Part shown: piece after piece, positions 1 to 9,084 of the stretch
How positions within the stretch are numbered: position 1 is the first letter of the stretch
How the letters are laid out: every line of letters starts with the position of its first letter
Assembly (NCBI RefSeq): GCF_947501785.1
Contig: NZ_CANMXB010000001.1
Span: 3,104,501-3,168,500 of the forward strand
Direction: 5' to 3'
DNA length: 64,000 nt
DNA from: an uncultured Litoreibacter sp.
GTDB lineage: Bacteria; Pseudomonadota; Alphaproteobacteria; Rhodobacterales; Rhodobacteraceae
Translations under genes and position numbers: made by a program
Notes under the pieces: generated by a model
Seen by the model: only the letters and a program-made list of their open reading frames with translations
The model's database searches: none
Told to the model about the DNA's origin: nothing

Positions 1-107
1 TTGGGGTCGGATACGAACCGGTCCGCGTAGGGATTGGTTTTGTCCGGCCAACGGGTGGGTTCCTGGCGGGAAGCGGTCATCAGGGCGTCTGCGATAATTG
101 AAAGCAT
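1..107 (-). CDS. Partial hypothetical protein (N-terminus only)
   Basis: Reading leftward from an ATG at 107, an open frame runs off the window edge after about 35 residues. The visible start is MLSIIADALMTASRQEP. A good ribosome site (AAGGAG) sits 6-7 bases ahead of the ATG. I do not recognise the family. It is divergent from the LysR gene that starts 106 bases away, an arrangement in which the LysR protein often controls the neighbour. Only the start is visible, so function cannot be judged. Confidence 0.4.
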   Translation of the reverse strand, partial: MLSIIADALMTASRQEPTRWPDKTNPYADRFVSDP

Positions 108-213
108 GGCTTTCTCCTTCATTGCGTCTGTTCTTGATTATTTATGAAGCAATGGGCTTATATATCCGAGTCAGGAAGATTTCGAATATGTAAGTGGAGC
201 TAACAGTACGGCA

Positions 214-1092
214 ATGGAATGGCGGGACATCCCTTCTTTATCTGCGTTGCGCGCCTTTGAGGCGATGGCGCGGCTGGGCGGATTTTCTTCTGCGGCGCGG
301 GAACTGAACGTGACCCACGCCGCCATTGCCCAACACGTGCGCGGGTTGGAGGCCGACCTGGGCCAGACACTGGTGATACGCGAAGGCCGTGGCATGGGGT
401 TGACCGAGGCGGGACGCATACTGGCGGCGGCCCTGCAGGACGGATTTGCCGAGATCGCCAACGGCGTCGCCGCCACGCGGGAGCTGGGGGCCGACCGGCC
501 CCTGCAGATCGCCATGACCCCGAGCTTTGCGGAGAACTGGATCATGCCGCGCATTGGCGCGTTTTGGGCGGACCACCCTGAGATCAAACTGGCGCTGGTG
601 CCCGGCTACCCGCTGGTGGATATGAAGCGCGACGGGTTTGATTTGGCAATTCGCTACGGTCGCGGCGGCTGGGACGGGGTGGACGCGGAATATCTGGTCA
701 GCGCAGGCAACGTGGTTGTGGGCACGCCCGAACTTGCGGCGCGGGTCCCCAAAGGCGACATAGCCGCGCTGCAAAAGCAGGTCTGGCTGCAAGAGCCGGG
801 GCGGCAGGAACCCCAGCTTTGGGCCGCCGAGCAGGGGCTGGACTTCTCGAAAATGGACGTCAGAGACTTCAACATGAACACGATGGTCCTGGCGGCGACG
901 CGGGCGGGCTACGGGTTCTCGCTGCAGGGGCGGGCATTGGTCTCGTCGGACCTGAAAGAGGGCAGGCTGGTCAGTGTTTTCGAGCAGGGCCAGTCCACCT
1001 TAGCCTACTACATGCTGACGCGGCGCGGCACGGTGACGGGCAAGCTGAAAGTGTTTGTCGACTGGTTACGGGCCAATGCGTCCGACACTTAG
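214..1092 (+). CDS. LysR-family transcriptional regulator (GcvA-like)
   Basis: A 292-residue protein of normal LysR length. Residues about 8-65 form the winged helix-turn-helix (FSSAARELNVTHAAIAQHVR is the recognition part). This is followed by a linker and a periplasmic-binding-type effector domain from about residue 90. Such proteins bind DNA as tetramers and switch a nearby, often divergent, gene when a small ligand binds. Here the divergent partner is the partial gene at 1-107, with only about 100 bases between the starts, so a shared control region is likely. The ligand cannot be read from sequence. The ATG at 214 is used although no strong ribosome site precedes it. Confidence 0.9.
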   Translation: MEWRDIPSLSALRAFEAMARLGGFSSAARELNVTHAAIAQHVRGLEADLGQTLVIREGRGMGLTEAGRILAAALQDGFAEIANGVAATRELGADRPLQIAMTPSFAENWIMPRIGAFWADHPEIKLALVPGYPLVDMKRDGFDLAIRYGRGGWDGVDAEYLVSAGNVVVGTPELAARVPKGDIAALQKQVWLQEPGRQEPQLWAAEQGLDFSKMDVRDFNMNTMVLAATRAGYGFSLQGRALVSSDLKEGRLVSVFEQGQSTLAYYMLTRRGTVTGKLKVFVDWLRANASDT

Positions 1093-1177
1093 CCGAGCGC
1101 GTTTGGCGGCTGTCGAATTTGCATATTTTTAGCAGAAAGAAGCCAGGCGTCGTTCTCTTGCGCCGGGCGCGTAAACC

Positions 1178-1666
1178 TTAATGAGACGGGTCGAGTTTTA
1201 GGCGTTTTGTGATGCGGTTCACCGGGGTGCCGTCTTTCAGGGGAACAGCGCGGTCCACCAAATGGTCCCGGAAGCCCATCTTTTCGTAATAGGCCAGCCC
1301 GCCCGTATTGTCGGCGCGTATCTTGGCGTAGAGCTCGGAGTAGCCCGCTGCCAGACTTGCGGCCCTGGTGATGTCAAAGAGGGCGGTTCCGACGCCGCGT
1401 TGGGTGGTGGTGGGATCGGCAAAAGTGGCGATGCCGCCAATATGGTCATTGGGCGGATCCAGCGCGTCCATCCATTGCATGCCCTGAATGCCATCCACGT
1501 TCTCGGCGACATGCAGGAAAGTTTTGCTGTTGCCCGTGAAGAAACGGTCCAGATATCCCGCGTCCAGCGGGTCTTGATATGCGGTGGTGCCGCCGATCTC
1601 GATGATCTGGTTCAGGATGTCGATGAGGCGGGGCACATCGGCAGGGGTCGCGGGTCGAATGATCAT
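1178..1666 (-). CDS. GNAT-family N-acetyltransferase
   Basis: A 162-residue single-domain protein. The start MIIRPATPADVP is typical of GNAT enzymes. The acetyl-CoA pyrophosphate loop is seen as TQRGVGTALF at about residues 88-97, and the tail YYEKMGFRDH is the usual closing beta-alpha unit. These enzymes move an acetyl group from acetyl-CoA to an amine. The overall look is closest to the phosphinothricin-acetyltransferase-like branch, but the acceptor is unknown. Its ATG overlaps the stop of the HD-hydrolase gene by 4 bases (ATGA), so the two are translated together. Confidence 0.85.
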   Translation of the reverse strand: MIIRPATPADVPRLIDILNQIIEIGGTTAYQDPLDAGYLDRFFTGNSKTFLHVAENVDGIQGMQWMDALDPPNDHIGGIATFADPTTTQRGVGTALFDITRAASLAAGYSELYAKIRADNTGGLAYYEKMGFRDHLVDRAVPLKDGTPVNRITKRLKLDPSH

Positions 1667-2247
1667 GGCATCAGCTCGTTGAAGCGGGCGATGAAGTCGG
1701 CTTTTACCTCCATCGGCGGGCGCGGTTTCAGCGTTGTGGGCAGCCGTAGGTCGGTGGCGGGCGCGCCGAAGAACTTGTTGCTTTCCTCGATGGAGAAGCC
1801 TGCGATCTGGGTGGCCTCCAGCCAGGCGGAGATTTTGTCGGCCTTCTTGATCTGCTTCTTGATCTGCGCGGGGATTGTTGCGGGCAGCCCAAAGCGGATA
1901 TGGATGGCCGCCGTCAGCCGGTCGTCGAGCTCCGCATAGCCGGGGCCGACGGCGGCTTTTACCGGCGAGATCATGTCACCGATCACATATTCCGGCGCAT
2001 CGTGAAGCAGCGCGGCCAGCTGCCATTTGGCGGGTTGCGAGGGGTTCATCGCGGTGAACAGACGTTCCACCAAAACGGAGTGTTCTGCGACGGAATAGGG
2101 GAACTCACCGAAGGTTTGCCCGTTCCAGCGCGCAACGAAGGACAGCCCGTGGGCGATGTCGTCAATCTCGATATCCATAGGGGTTGGGTCCAGCAGGTCC
2201 AGCCTGCGGCCCGACAGCATCCTTTGCCATGCACGTGGTTGTTTCAT
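1663..2247 (-). CDS. HD-domain phosphohydrolase (YfbR-like)
   Basis: The protein has the histidine-aspartate metal site of HD hydrolases. EHSVLVERLF gives the first His, LLHDAPEYVIGDM gives the HD pair and following acidic residues, and a later Asp lies in ELDDRLTAAIH. The closest family in layout is YfbR-type 5'-deoxynucleotidase, which removes phosphate from nucleoside monophosphates. The start at 2247 (MKQPRAW) is chosen over an upstream in-frame ATG at 2289 because GGGAG lies 8 bases ahead of it. It overlaps the acetyltransferase gene by 4 bases downstream. It is divergent from ahcY. Confidence 0.8.
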   Translation of the reverse strand: MKQPRAWQRMLSGRRLDLLDPTPMDIEIDDIAHGLSFVARWNGQTFGEFPYSVAEHSVLVERLFTAMNPSQPAKWQLAALLHDAPEYVIGDMISPVKAAVGPGYAELDDRLTAAIHIRFGLPATIPAQIKKQIKKADKISAWLEATQIAGFSIEESNKFFGAPATDLRLPTTLKPRPPMEVKADFIARFNELMP

Positions 2248-2354
2248 CTGCGCGTCTCCCTGCGTCACGTTTTCTTCCATGGGGATCACGCATTGTCGAG
2301 AGGGCTATGGAGTGCTATCTGCCCCTCAAATTATGAATCTTAGGAGCAGGTCTC

Positions 2355-3743
2355 ATGGCCAATGACTACGTTGTAAAAGACATCAACCTTGCGGAATTTG
2401 GCCGCAAGGAGCTGGATATCGCTGAAACCGAAATGCCGGGGCTGATGTCTCTGCGCGAGGAATATGGCGAGAGCAAGCCTTTGACGGGCGCCCGCATCGT
2501 GGGTTCGCTGCACATGACCATCCAGACGGCCGTGCTGATTGAGACGCTTGTTGAGCTGGGTGCCGATGTGCGCTGGGCGTCGTGCAACATCTTCTCCACC
2601 CAAGATCACGCGGCTGCGGCGATTGCGGCGGGCGGCACGCCTGTGTTTGCGATCAAAGGCCAGTCCCTGGAAGAGCATTGGGACTACCTGGACAAGTCGT
2701 TCATGTTCGAAGAGGGCCCGAACCTGATTTTGGACGATGGCGGCGACGCGACATTGTACATCCTGCTGGGTGCGCGCGCCGAAGCGGGCGAAGACGTGAT
2801 TCCCGTGCCGGGGTCAGAGGAAGAAGTGGCGATCAAGGCGCAGATCAAGAAGCGCATGGAAGCCAGCCCCGGTTGGTTCACCAAGATGCGGGACCAGATT
2901 GTTGGCGTCTCTGAGGAGACCACCACCGGCGTTCACCGCCTGTATGATCTGTTCAAGAACGGCCAGCTGCCATTCCCTGCGATCAACGTGAACGATTCGG
3001 TCACCAAATCGAAATTCGACAACAAATACGGCTGTAAGGAATCGCTGGTCGACGGCATCCGCCGTGCGACCGACACGATGATGGCCGGTAAAGTGGCTGT
3101 CGTCATGGGGTATGGCGATGTGGGCAAAGGCTCGGCAGCGTCGCTGGCGGGTGCGGGTGCACGCGTCAAAGTCACCGAAGTTGACCCGATCTGCGCGTTG
3201 CAGGCGGCGATGGACGGCTTTGAGGTTGTGCTGCTGGAAGACGTTGTCTCCACGGCTGACGTGTTCATCACCACCACCGGCAACAAGGACGTGATCCGCA
3301 TCGAGCATATGCGCGAGATGAAGGACATGGCGATTGTGGGCAACATTGGCCACTTCGACAACGAGATCCAGGTTGCCGCGCTGAAGAACCACAAATGGAC
3401 CAACATCAAAGAGCAGGTGGACATGATCGAGATGCCGAACGGGCACCGTCTGATCCTGCTGTCCGAGGGCCGTTTGCTGAACCTTGGCAACGCCACGGGC
3501 CACCCCTCGTTTGTGATGTCGGCATCGTTCACCAACCAGGTTCTGGCGCAGATCGAGCTGTGGACCAACGGCGAGGCCTACAAGAACGAGGTCTACATCC
3601 TGCCAAAGCATCTGGACGAGAAAGTGGCGCGTTTGCACCTGGCCCGCATCGGCGTGAAGCTGTCGAAGCTGGACAAAGAGCAGGCGGACTATATTGGCGT
3701 GGCGCAAGACGGCCCGTTCAAGCCAGAGCATTACCGCTACTAA
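2355..3743 (+). CDS. ahcY: Adenosylhomocysteinase
   Basis: A 462-residue cytosolic enzyme that hydrolyses S-adenosylhomocysteine to adenosine and homocysteine, clearing the product of methylation reactions. Visible family marks are the NAD-binding loop [10 protein letters not shown], the substrate-domain stretch [16 protein letters not shown], the histidines in HFDNE, and the conserved C-terminal KPEHYRY. Length matches bacterial AhcY. AGGAG precedes the ATG by 9 bases. I looked for SAH or SAM/SAH riboswitch signatures in the 65-base leader and saw none. The exported protein gene at 3754 follows closely. Confidence 0.97.
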   Translation: MANDYVVKDINLAEFGRKELDIAETEMPGLMSLREEYGESKPLTGARIVGSLHMTIQTAVLIETLVELGADVRWASCNIFSTQDHAAAAIAAGGTPVFAIKGQSLEEHWDYLDKSFMFEEGPNLILDDGGDATLYILLGARAEAGEDVIPVPGSEEEVAIKAQIKKRMEASPGWFTKMRDQIVGVSEETTTGVHRLYDLFKNGQLPFPAINVNDSVTKSKFDNKYGCKESLVDGIRRATDTMMAGKVAVVMGYGDVGKGSAASLAGAGARVKVTEVDPICALQAAMDGFEVVLLEDVVSTADVFITTTGNKDVIRIEHMREMKDMAIVGNIGHFDNEIQVAALKNHKWTNIKEQVDMIEMPNGHRLILLSEGRLLNLGNATGHPSFVMSASFTNQVLAQIELWTNGEAYKNEVYILPKHLDEKVARLHLARIGVKLSKLDKEQADYIGVAQDGPFKPEHYRY

Positions 3744-3753
3744 CGGCGTGGGC

Positions 3754-4224
3754 GTGAAGCGTCTCACTTCATTCATCATTGTGTCGGGGCTGCTTGCGGC
3801 CCCGGCATTCGCTGCCCCGAAAATCACGGAGCAGACCAAGACCTACCCCGTCAGCGCGACCACCGCGACCGGCCTGAAGGCGGAGATGGAGCGGCGCGGG
3901 CCGAAAGGCTTCTGGGCCTATACCAGCTGGAACATCCGCTGGACCGCCGGATGCGCGGTCCGTGTGAAAGTGGTCTACACGCTGCCCAAACACAAAAACC
4001 CGTCCGCCATGAGCCCCGCCGTGCGCAAGGCGTTCGATGCGATGTTGGCCGCCCTTGTGGACCACGAGAAGCAACATGGCGCCAACGGCATCAACGCCGC
4101 GCGCGAGATTGACCGCGCGGGTTGCAATGGCGGGCAGCGCATCATCCGCAAATACAACAAGGCGGACCGCGATCTTGACCGGCGCACCAACCATGGGGCC
4201 AAGACCGGCGTGATTCTGCGGTGA
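3754..4224 (+). CDS. Exported DUF922-type Zn protease-like protein
   Basis: Starts at a GTG (3754; 3748 is an alternative) 10 bases after the ahcY stop, without a clear ribosome site. A signal peptide (VKRLTSFIIVSGLLAAPAFA) suggests export to the periplasm. The body has a DUF922-like pattern and an HEKQH sequence, matching the HExxH zinc-protease motif, within LVDHEKQHGANGI. Peptidase activity is inferred from the motif and is not established for this family in general. The stop overlaps the start of the extensin-like gene by 4 bases, so the two exported proteins are probably made together and may both act on the cell envelope. Confidence 0.75.
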   Translation: MKRLTSFIIVSGLLAAPAFAAPKITEQTKTYPVSATTATGLKAEMERRGPKGFWAYTSWNIRWTAGCAVRVKVVYTLPKHKNPSAMSPAVRKAFDAMLAALVDHEKQHGANGINAAREIDRAGCNGGQRIIRKYNKADRDLDRRTNHGAKTGVILR

Positions 4225-4928
4225 GGGCGTTTCTGCGACTGGCGGTCGCGGTCGCGGGGCTTTGCCTTATCGGGGGGCTGGGCTTCCTGGCCCTGACCCA
4301 CCCCAGCACCCCGGTACCGCGCGAATGGAACCCAACCAAGCGCCTTTACCTGTCCGACCCTGTGACCTTGATGACGCCGTGGAAGCTGGACGCGGCCACC
4401 TCGGAGGCCGCGCTTTGCAAGGAGGTACTGGCCGAGGGGCGGGTGACGTTTCGCGACATGGCTGACCGGGAGATCTCGGAACTGTGTCACATCCGCGGAC
4501 GTGTGACGTTGGAGGCCGTGGGGGCCGCGCGCTTGAAACCGGTGGAGACAACCTGCGCTGTGGCCCTGCGCACCGCCATGTGGGAACGCCACGGGTTGCA
4601 ACCGGCGGCACAAGCACATCTGGGCACGACCATCACCGGGATCGGGCATTTCTCCAGCTACAACTGCCGCCAAATCCGCAGCACGGGCGGCACTGGCGGC
4701 AGAATGAGCCTGCATGCCACGGCGGAGGCCATTGACGTGTTTGGCTTTACGCTGGCGGATGGCCGCCAACTGGTGATGAAGCGCGACTGGGACCGGGAAA
4801 ACGCGTTTTTCAAAGCGGCGCGGGACAGCGCATGTACCTGGTTCAAGACAACTTTGGGCCCCGATTACAACGCGCTCCATGCCGACCATTTTCATCTGCA
4901 GTCGCGCGGTTGGGGCACCTGCCGGTAA
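4221..4928 (+). CDS. Extensin-like family exported protein
   Basis: A 235-residue protein starting at a GTG that overlaps the preceding stop (GTGA). Residues 5-25 form a membrane or signal segment. The C-terminal half has the extensin-like domain of proteobacteria: SLHATAEAIDVFGF carries a His and an Asp, and NALHADHFHLQ carries the second His set. This layout resembles the metal site of D,D-/L,D-peptidases that act on peptidoglycan. Several paired cysteines (for example CRQ, CTW and the C-terminal GTCR) suggest disulphides in the periplasm. A cell-wall role is likely but inferred. Confidence 0.8.
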   Translation: MRAFLRLAVAVAGLCLIGGLGFLALTHPSTPVPREWNPTKRLYLSDPVTLMTPWKLDAATSEAALCKEVLAEGRVTFRDMADREISELCHIRGRVTLEAVGAARLKPVETTCAVALRTAMWERHGLQPAAQAHLGTTITGIGHFSSYNCRQIRSTGGTGGRMSLHATAEAIDVFGFTLADGRQLVMKRDWDRENAFFKAARDSACTWFKTTLGPDYNALHADHFHLQSRGWGTCR

Positions 4929-5073
4929 CCTGCCACCTTTTACGGGGAAATCGCGGCGAATTTTTCCTTTGTTTTGGCTTTCTTACCCTTTACCGTCTGG
5001 CCCAAGGCCAAACTGACAGGCCGAATGGCTCCCGATCTTGGGGGCGGGACAACACTTGGTGGGAGATGCTCCA

Positions 5074-5415
5074 ATGGGCAAGAGAGACGACCTGATCGCG
5101 CAATATGCGGACGACCTGAAGAACAAATGTGGCATGACGCCAGACATGGACCTGTTGACGAAAGTCACCATCGGTTGCGGTCCGGCGATTTACAACGCGG
5201 ACGCGTCCACTGTCGCGGGCAGCCAGGAGGAAGAGCTGGAAACCGTGAAAAACAACTTCCTGATCAAGAAGCTGGGCCTGTCTGACAGCCCCGCATTGAT
5301 GGACGCGATCAACGCGGTTCTAACCACATACGGCCAATCCGAGCGCAACAAATACCGCGCGGTTGTCTATTACATGCTGACCAAGCATTTCGGCAAAGAG
5401 TCCGTTTACGGCTAA
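5074..5415 (+). CDS. DUF2853 family protein
   Basis: A 113-residue, all-helical, soluble protein of the DUF2853 family, marked by an early KRDDLIAQYADDL helix and the C-terminal RNKYRAVVYYMLTKHFGKE. Function is not known. The ATG at 5074 is preferred over an in-frame start at 5038 because GGGAG lies just upstream. It stands alone, and a strong factor-independent terminator follows about 25 bases after the stop. Confidence 0.8.
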   Translation: MGKRDDLIAQYADDLKNKCGMTPDMDLLTKVTIGCGPAIYNADASTVAGSQEEELETVKNNFLIKKLGLSDSPALMDAINAVLTTYGQSERNKYRAVVYYMLTKHFGKESVYG

Positions 5416-5440
5416 GGATATCGGACAATTCGATGTCTTG

Positions 5441-5467
5441 CGCCCGCCTGCTCAGGCGGGCGTTTTT
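5441..5467 (+). terminator. Factor-independent terminator
   Basis: Perfect 9-base stem CGCCCGCCT / AGGCGGGCG with a 4-base loop, followed by five T residues on the + strand. It lies 26 bases after the DUF2853 stop codon. Confidence 0.9.
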
Positions 5468-5737
5468 CATTGTCGGTCGAGTTTGAATAGAATTGCGCGG
5501 GCAATTCCTTTGCCAGCAGGCGGCGCGCACGGTAGGGTTTCTCAAATCCTGCCAGTACGGCCGGACCCGATATTTCTATGACTGACACGTGTGGTGCGAA
5601 ACCGAAGACGCGTGGGGTGGAAAGGGGTTCAGCCGGGGGGCTGGGCCCCTTCGTTCAGTCAGACTCCCGATCCGCGCGCCGCTCTGCGAAATTGTGCGCC
5701 TTTGGCGCGCGTGATGGTTTTGCGTTCGCCACGCAGG

Positions 5738-5803
5738 CTTGGGGGCTCTGCCCCATCGTCGCTGACGCTCCTCCCCCCGGGATATTTCCCGAACATGGAA
5801 AGG
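5738..5803. repeat. GC-rich hairpin-bearing intergenic element in a gene-free stretch
   Basis: The stretch 5468-5807 has no convincing gene. Within it lies a hairpin (GGGGGCTCTGCCCC) followed by CTCCTCCCCCCGGGATATTTC just before the end of the EVE gene. A second short G/C inverted run (GGGGGCTGGGCCCC) sits near 5636. From memory, similar GGGGCTCTGCCCC...CCCGGGATATTT stretches are frequent between genes in Rhodobacteraceae. That recollection is not checked here. Confidence 0.35.
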
Positions 5804-5807
5804 AAAA

Positions 5808-6221
5808 TCACACGCCACCCATGGCGCAGATGATGTCCCACTCCGCCTTGGTGACCGGCTGCACGGACAGGCGTGAGTTTTTCACCAGCACCATATCGGC
5901 GAGGCGCGGATCAGCTTTGACCTGGTCGAGATGGACCGGCGATTTGAGAGGCCCCAGCGCCTTGATGTCTACGCAGTCCCAGCGGTCATCCTCGGTTGTG
6001 CTGTCTTGATGCGCCTCGGCGATAACTTCGACCGTGCCGACAATTTCGCGGTCCTTTTGGGAGTGGTAGAAAAAGCCCTGATCGCCAAGCTTCATCTCCC
6101 GCATGAAGTTGCGCGCCTGATAGTTGCGCACGCCGTCCCATTCTTCGCCCGCCTCGCCCTTGGCGACCTGCTGGTCCCATGACCAGGTCGACGTTTCCGA
6201 TTTGAACAGCCAATAGGCCAT
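5808..6221 (-). CDS. EVE domain-containing protein
   Basis: A 137-residue single-domain protein starting MAYWLFKSETSTWSW, the usual opening of EVE (PUA-like) proteins related to human THYN1. The EVE fold binds modified bases in DNA or RNA. The core NYQARNFMREMKLGDQGFFYHS fits the family. It is the last gene of the tsaD-gpsA-EVE run, with only 2 bases between its start and the gpsA stop. TsaD modifies tRNA, so a link to modified nucleotides is possible but is only inferred from position. Confidence 0.85.
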   Translation of the reverse strand: MAYWLFKSETSTWSWDQQVAKGEAGEEWDGVRNYQARNFMREMKLGDQGFFYHSQKDREIVGTVEVIAEAHQDSTTEDDRWDCVDIKALGPLKSPVHLDQVKADPRLADMVLVKNSRLSVQPVTKAEWDIICAMGGV

Positions 6222-6223
6222 GA

Positions 6224-7168
6224 TCAGTCCTCCTGTTCCGATTTGAGCGGACGCGACAGCAGCGCGTCCAGCGCCTGGGGCATCGTGATCTGACCCGACA
6301 CGAGGCCCGCGACGACCTTTGTGACGGGCATGTCCACCCCGTGTTTGGCCGCGAGCTTCAGCGTCGCCTGCGCCGTTGCGCGGCCTTCAACGGTTTTGCC
6401 TTCGGGCGGCGTCGTGCCCGCCCCGAGCGCAAAGCCGAAACTGTAGTTGCGCGACTGCGGCGAGGTGCAGGTCAGCGCCAGGTCGCCGAAACCTGCAAGG
6501 CCCTGCAAGGTTTCGGGGGACGCCCCAAGTTTGAGCGCCAGCCGGTTGGTTTCGGCCATCCCGCGCGTCATCAACGCGGCGCGTGCGCTTTCGCCAAGCC
6601 CCGCGCCCATGCAAATGCCGCAGGCAATCGCGATAACATTTTTGAGCGCCCCGCCAAGTTCGGCCCCCGTAGGGTCGTCAGAGAGATAAAGCCGCAATGT
6701 GTCGGAAGACAGCGCCTGCTGCAGCGCCGCGCCCATCTCCGGGTCGGCGCAGGCCAGCGTCAGCGCCGTCGGCTTGCCCTGCGAGATATCGGTGGCGAAA
6801 CTGGGGCCGGTGAGGATGGCCGATGGGCAATCCAGCGCGCCGGCCAGCACATCGGTCGGACCGCGCGCGGTGTCGAGCTCGATGCCCTTGCAGCAGGCGA
6901 TCGCCGCCTTGGGGGTGCCGACCAGCCCCTCGAGATATCCTGACAGCGCCTGCATTGGTATCGCCAGCAGCAAGATGTCGTCCGGCCCGATGCGGGGGGC
7001 CGGGTCCAGTGCGATATGGTCGGGCAGCTCAACGTCCGGCAGCCGGGGGCTGCGGCGGGTGGCAATCATGGCGCCCATGTTGCGTGCGGTCAGCGTCAGG
7101 GGGCGTTCAATGGCCAAGGCCAAAGCGGTGCCAAAGGCCCCGGCACCTGCAACGATAATCCTGCTCAT
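6224..7168 (-). CDS. gpsA: Glycerol-3-phosphate dehydrogenase [NAD(P)+]
   Basis: A 314-residue cytosolic enzyme that reduces dihydroxyacetone phosphate to sn-glycerol-3-phosphate, the backbone of phospholipids. It shows the N-terminal dinucleotide loop [10 protein letters not shown], the central ILTGPSFA segment, the catalytic lysine in [14 protein letters not shown], and the late RNYSFG element. The start at 7168 (MSRIIVAG) has AAGGGG upstream and overlaps the tsaD stop by 4 bases. A much longer upstream open frame is a read-through of tsaD sequence and was not used. Confidence 0.95.
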   Translation of the reverse strand: MSRIIVAGAGAFGTALALAIERPLTLTARNMGAMIATRRSPRLPDVELPDHIALDPAPRIGPDDILLLAIPMQALSGYLEGLVGTPKAAIACCKGIELDTARGPTDVLAGALDCPSAILTGPSFATDISQGKPTALTLACADPEMGAALQQALSSDTLRLYLSDDPTGAELGGALKNVIAIACGICMGAGLGESARAALMTRGMAETNRLALKLGASPETLQGLAGFGDLALTCTSPQSRNYSFGFALGAGTTPPEGKTVEGRATAQATLKLAAKHGVDMPVTKVVAGLVSGQITMPQALDALLSRPLKSEQED

Positions 7169-8259
7169 GCTTTCGCCCCTTTCTTGCCCGATCCAAGCAT
7201 CGCGGGCGCGGTGTCGTCCAGCGGCCATCTGGGTCGCGCGGCCAGTGACATGTCGTCGACCAAACCCAGACGGAGGCGCTCGATGCCTGCCCAGGCGATC
7301 ATGGCGGCGTTGTCTGTGCACAAAGCCATTGGCGGCGCGATGAACCTTGCCCCCGCCTCATTGGCCACCTGCTCCAACGCGGCGCGGATGGTTTTGTTGG
7401 CCGCGACGCCGCCGGCAACCGCTATGGCGGGGGCATGCGAGTGCTGCAACGCGCGCCGGGTCTTCTTGGCCAGCACATCGCATACGGCGGCCTGAAAGCT
7501 GGCGGCCAGATCGCTTTGGTCCTGCCGGTAAAGCCCGCCATGTTCTGCGACCAGCGCATCGCGTGCCCGCAACGTGGCTGTTTTCAGGCCTGAGAAAGAC
7601 ATGTTGCAGCCGTCTCGGTCCAGCAGGGGGCGGGGCAGATTGAAGCGCTTGGGGTCGCCCTGCAGGGCGGATGTTTCGATGTTGGGGCCGCCCGGCTGCG
7701 GCAGCCCGATCAGCTTGGCGACCTTGTCGAAGGCTTCGCCGGGGGCGTCGTCGATCGTGCCCCCAAGCCGGGTGAATTTGGTGGCCGACTGCGCCAGCAG
7801 GAACTGGCAATGCCCGCCGGACACCAGCAGCAACAGGTAGGGAAACTCCAGCCCGTCTGTCAGGCGCGGCGTCAACGCGTGACCTGCCAGGTGGTTGACC
7901 CCGATCAGCGGTTTGTCCGCGCCAGCCGCGAGCCCCTTTGCGCACATTACCCCCGACATGACCCCACCGATCAGGCCGGGGCCAGCGGTGACGGCAATCG
8001 CGTCGACCTCAGGCAGGGCCACACCGGCCTTGGTCAGCGCGGCCTCGACCATATGGTCCAACTTTTCGGCATGCGCGCGGGCCGCAATCTCGGGCACGAC
8101 GCCGCCGAAATTGGCGTGCAGGTCGGTCTGCCCAAACACTTCGGAAGACAGGATTTGCGCGGGTTGCCCGTCGCGCGCCCGCACCACGGCGGCGGCGGTG
8201 TCGTCACAGCTGCTTTCGATGCCAAGGAGAGTGAGCGTGCGGGGCAATGTGGCGTCCAT
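7165..8259 (-). CDS. tsaD: tRNA N6-adenosine threonylcarbamoyltransferase
   Basis: TsaD transfers the threonylcarbamoyl group to A37 of tRNAs that read ANN codons, in a complex with TsaB and TsaE. Family marks in order are [14 protein letters not shown] at the N-terminus, the iron-binding HLAGH ([13 protein letters not shown]), [35 protein letters not shown] and [11 protein letters not shown]. The 364-residue length is normal. The start at 8259 (MDATLPRTL) places the first motif at about residue 12, as in other TsaD proteins. It is divergent from hemD and heads an operon with gpsA and the EVE gene. Confidence 0.95.
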   Translation of the reverse strand: MDATLPRTLTLLGIESSCDDTAAAVVRARDGQPAQILSSEVFGQTDLHANFGGVVPEIAARAHAEKLDHMVEAALTKAGVALPEVDAIAVTAGPGLIGGVMSGVMCAKGLAAGADKPLIGVNHLAGHALTPRLTDGLEFPYLLLLVSGGHCQFLLAQSATKFTRLGGTIDDAPGEAFDKVAKLIGLPQPGGPNIETSALQGDPKRFNLPRPLLDRDGCNMSFSGLKTATLRARDALVAEHGGLYRQDQSDLAASFQAAVCDVLAKKTRRALQHSHAPAIAVAGGVAANKTIRAALEQVANEAGARFIAPPMALCTDNAAMIAWAGIERLRLGLVDDMSLAARPRWPLDDTAPAMLGSGKKGAKA

Positions 8260-8325
8260 TATTGTGTACGGCTTATGGGCGAGGTAACACTGCCCCATGC
8301 CCCTTACAATGCCCACCCGTTTCTG

Positions 8326-9003
8326 ATGCGCGTCCTTTTGACCAGGCCTCTGGCCCAGTCGGAGGGCTTCGCCGCGCAGATCAGGGCCCGTTACGGGGAG
8401 GGCGTGCAGACGGCCATTTGCCCTTTGGTCGAGATCGTCTTTTTGCCGGTCGAGGTGGATTTTAGCGGGTTTGACGCCGTGGTGTTCACCTCCCAAAACG
8501 GGGTGGCGGCGTATCACAGGTTGGGCGGGCCAGCCCGCTTATCGGCCTACTGTGTCGGGGACCGGACCGCGCAGGCCGCCAGGGGGCTTGGGATGGAGGC
8601 CTTTTCGGCCGACGGGGACGTGCGCGCATTGAACGCGCTGGTGGCGAAGAAGGCGAATGGCGCGAAGCTGGCGCATCTGAGCGGCCGCGACGTCGCGGGC
8701 AAAATTGACGGAAATATCACCCGAATTGAGGCCTATTATCAGGCGCCAGTGGAGCCCAGCCCAGCGTTGCAGGCCCTGTTGGCACATGACGACACCCTGA
8801 TTGTGCCGTTGTTTTCGGCGCAAGGCGCGCGCCGGTTTGGTGCGGCCATCGGGCAAGGCACGCGCGCCGGTTTGCACGCCATTTGCATGAGCAAAGCCGT
8901 CGCGGACCAGCTTGACCCTGCGCAATTCAAGGAAATCCGCCACGACGGGCCGCCTACCGCAAAGGGCATGTTGGACAAAATGTCCGACTTCTTCCCCCCC
9001 TGA
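8326..9003 (+). CDS. hemD: Uroporphyrinogen-III synthase
   Basis: HemD closes and flips the D ring of hydroxymethylbilane to give uroporphyrinogen III on the way to haem, sirohaem and B12. The 225-residue protein starts [16 protein letters not shown], the standard opening. It has the VVFTSQNGV segment, the AYCVGDRTA turn and a late [11 protein letters not shown] region. Sequence conservation in HemD is always weak, so the call also leans on its neighbours, a Mic60-like gene and hemY. An in-frame ATG at 8275 would add 17 residues that do not fit the fold. Confidence 0.9.
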   Translation: MRVLLTRPLAQSEGFAAQIRARYGEGVQTAICPLVEIVFLPVEVDFSGFDAVVFTSQNGVAAYHRLGGPARLSAYCVGDRTAQAARGLGMEAFSADGDVRALNALVAKKANGAKLAHLSGRDVAGKIDGNITRIEAYYQAPVEPSPALQALLAHDDTLIVPLFSAQGARRFGAAIGQGTRAGLHAICMSKAVADQLDPAQFKEIRHDGPPTAKGMLDKMSDFFPP

Positions 9004-9084
9004 TCAGCTTGAGGCCAGCCAAAATTCCGGGCTATGTTCAACAGCGGCTTGAATTTCGCGACTCGCCCGCCCGTCATTTAGAGG

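Noticed and set aside
2290-2354. Possible SAH or SAM/SAH riboswitch ahead of ahcY
   Set aside because: The leader is only 65 bases and shows none of the conserved words of these riboswitches that I know; just a normal ribosome site is seen.
5578-6009. 143-codon + strand frame
   Set aside because: It overlaps the EVE gene on the other strand and a GC-rich intergenic element; composition is not protein-like.
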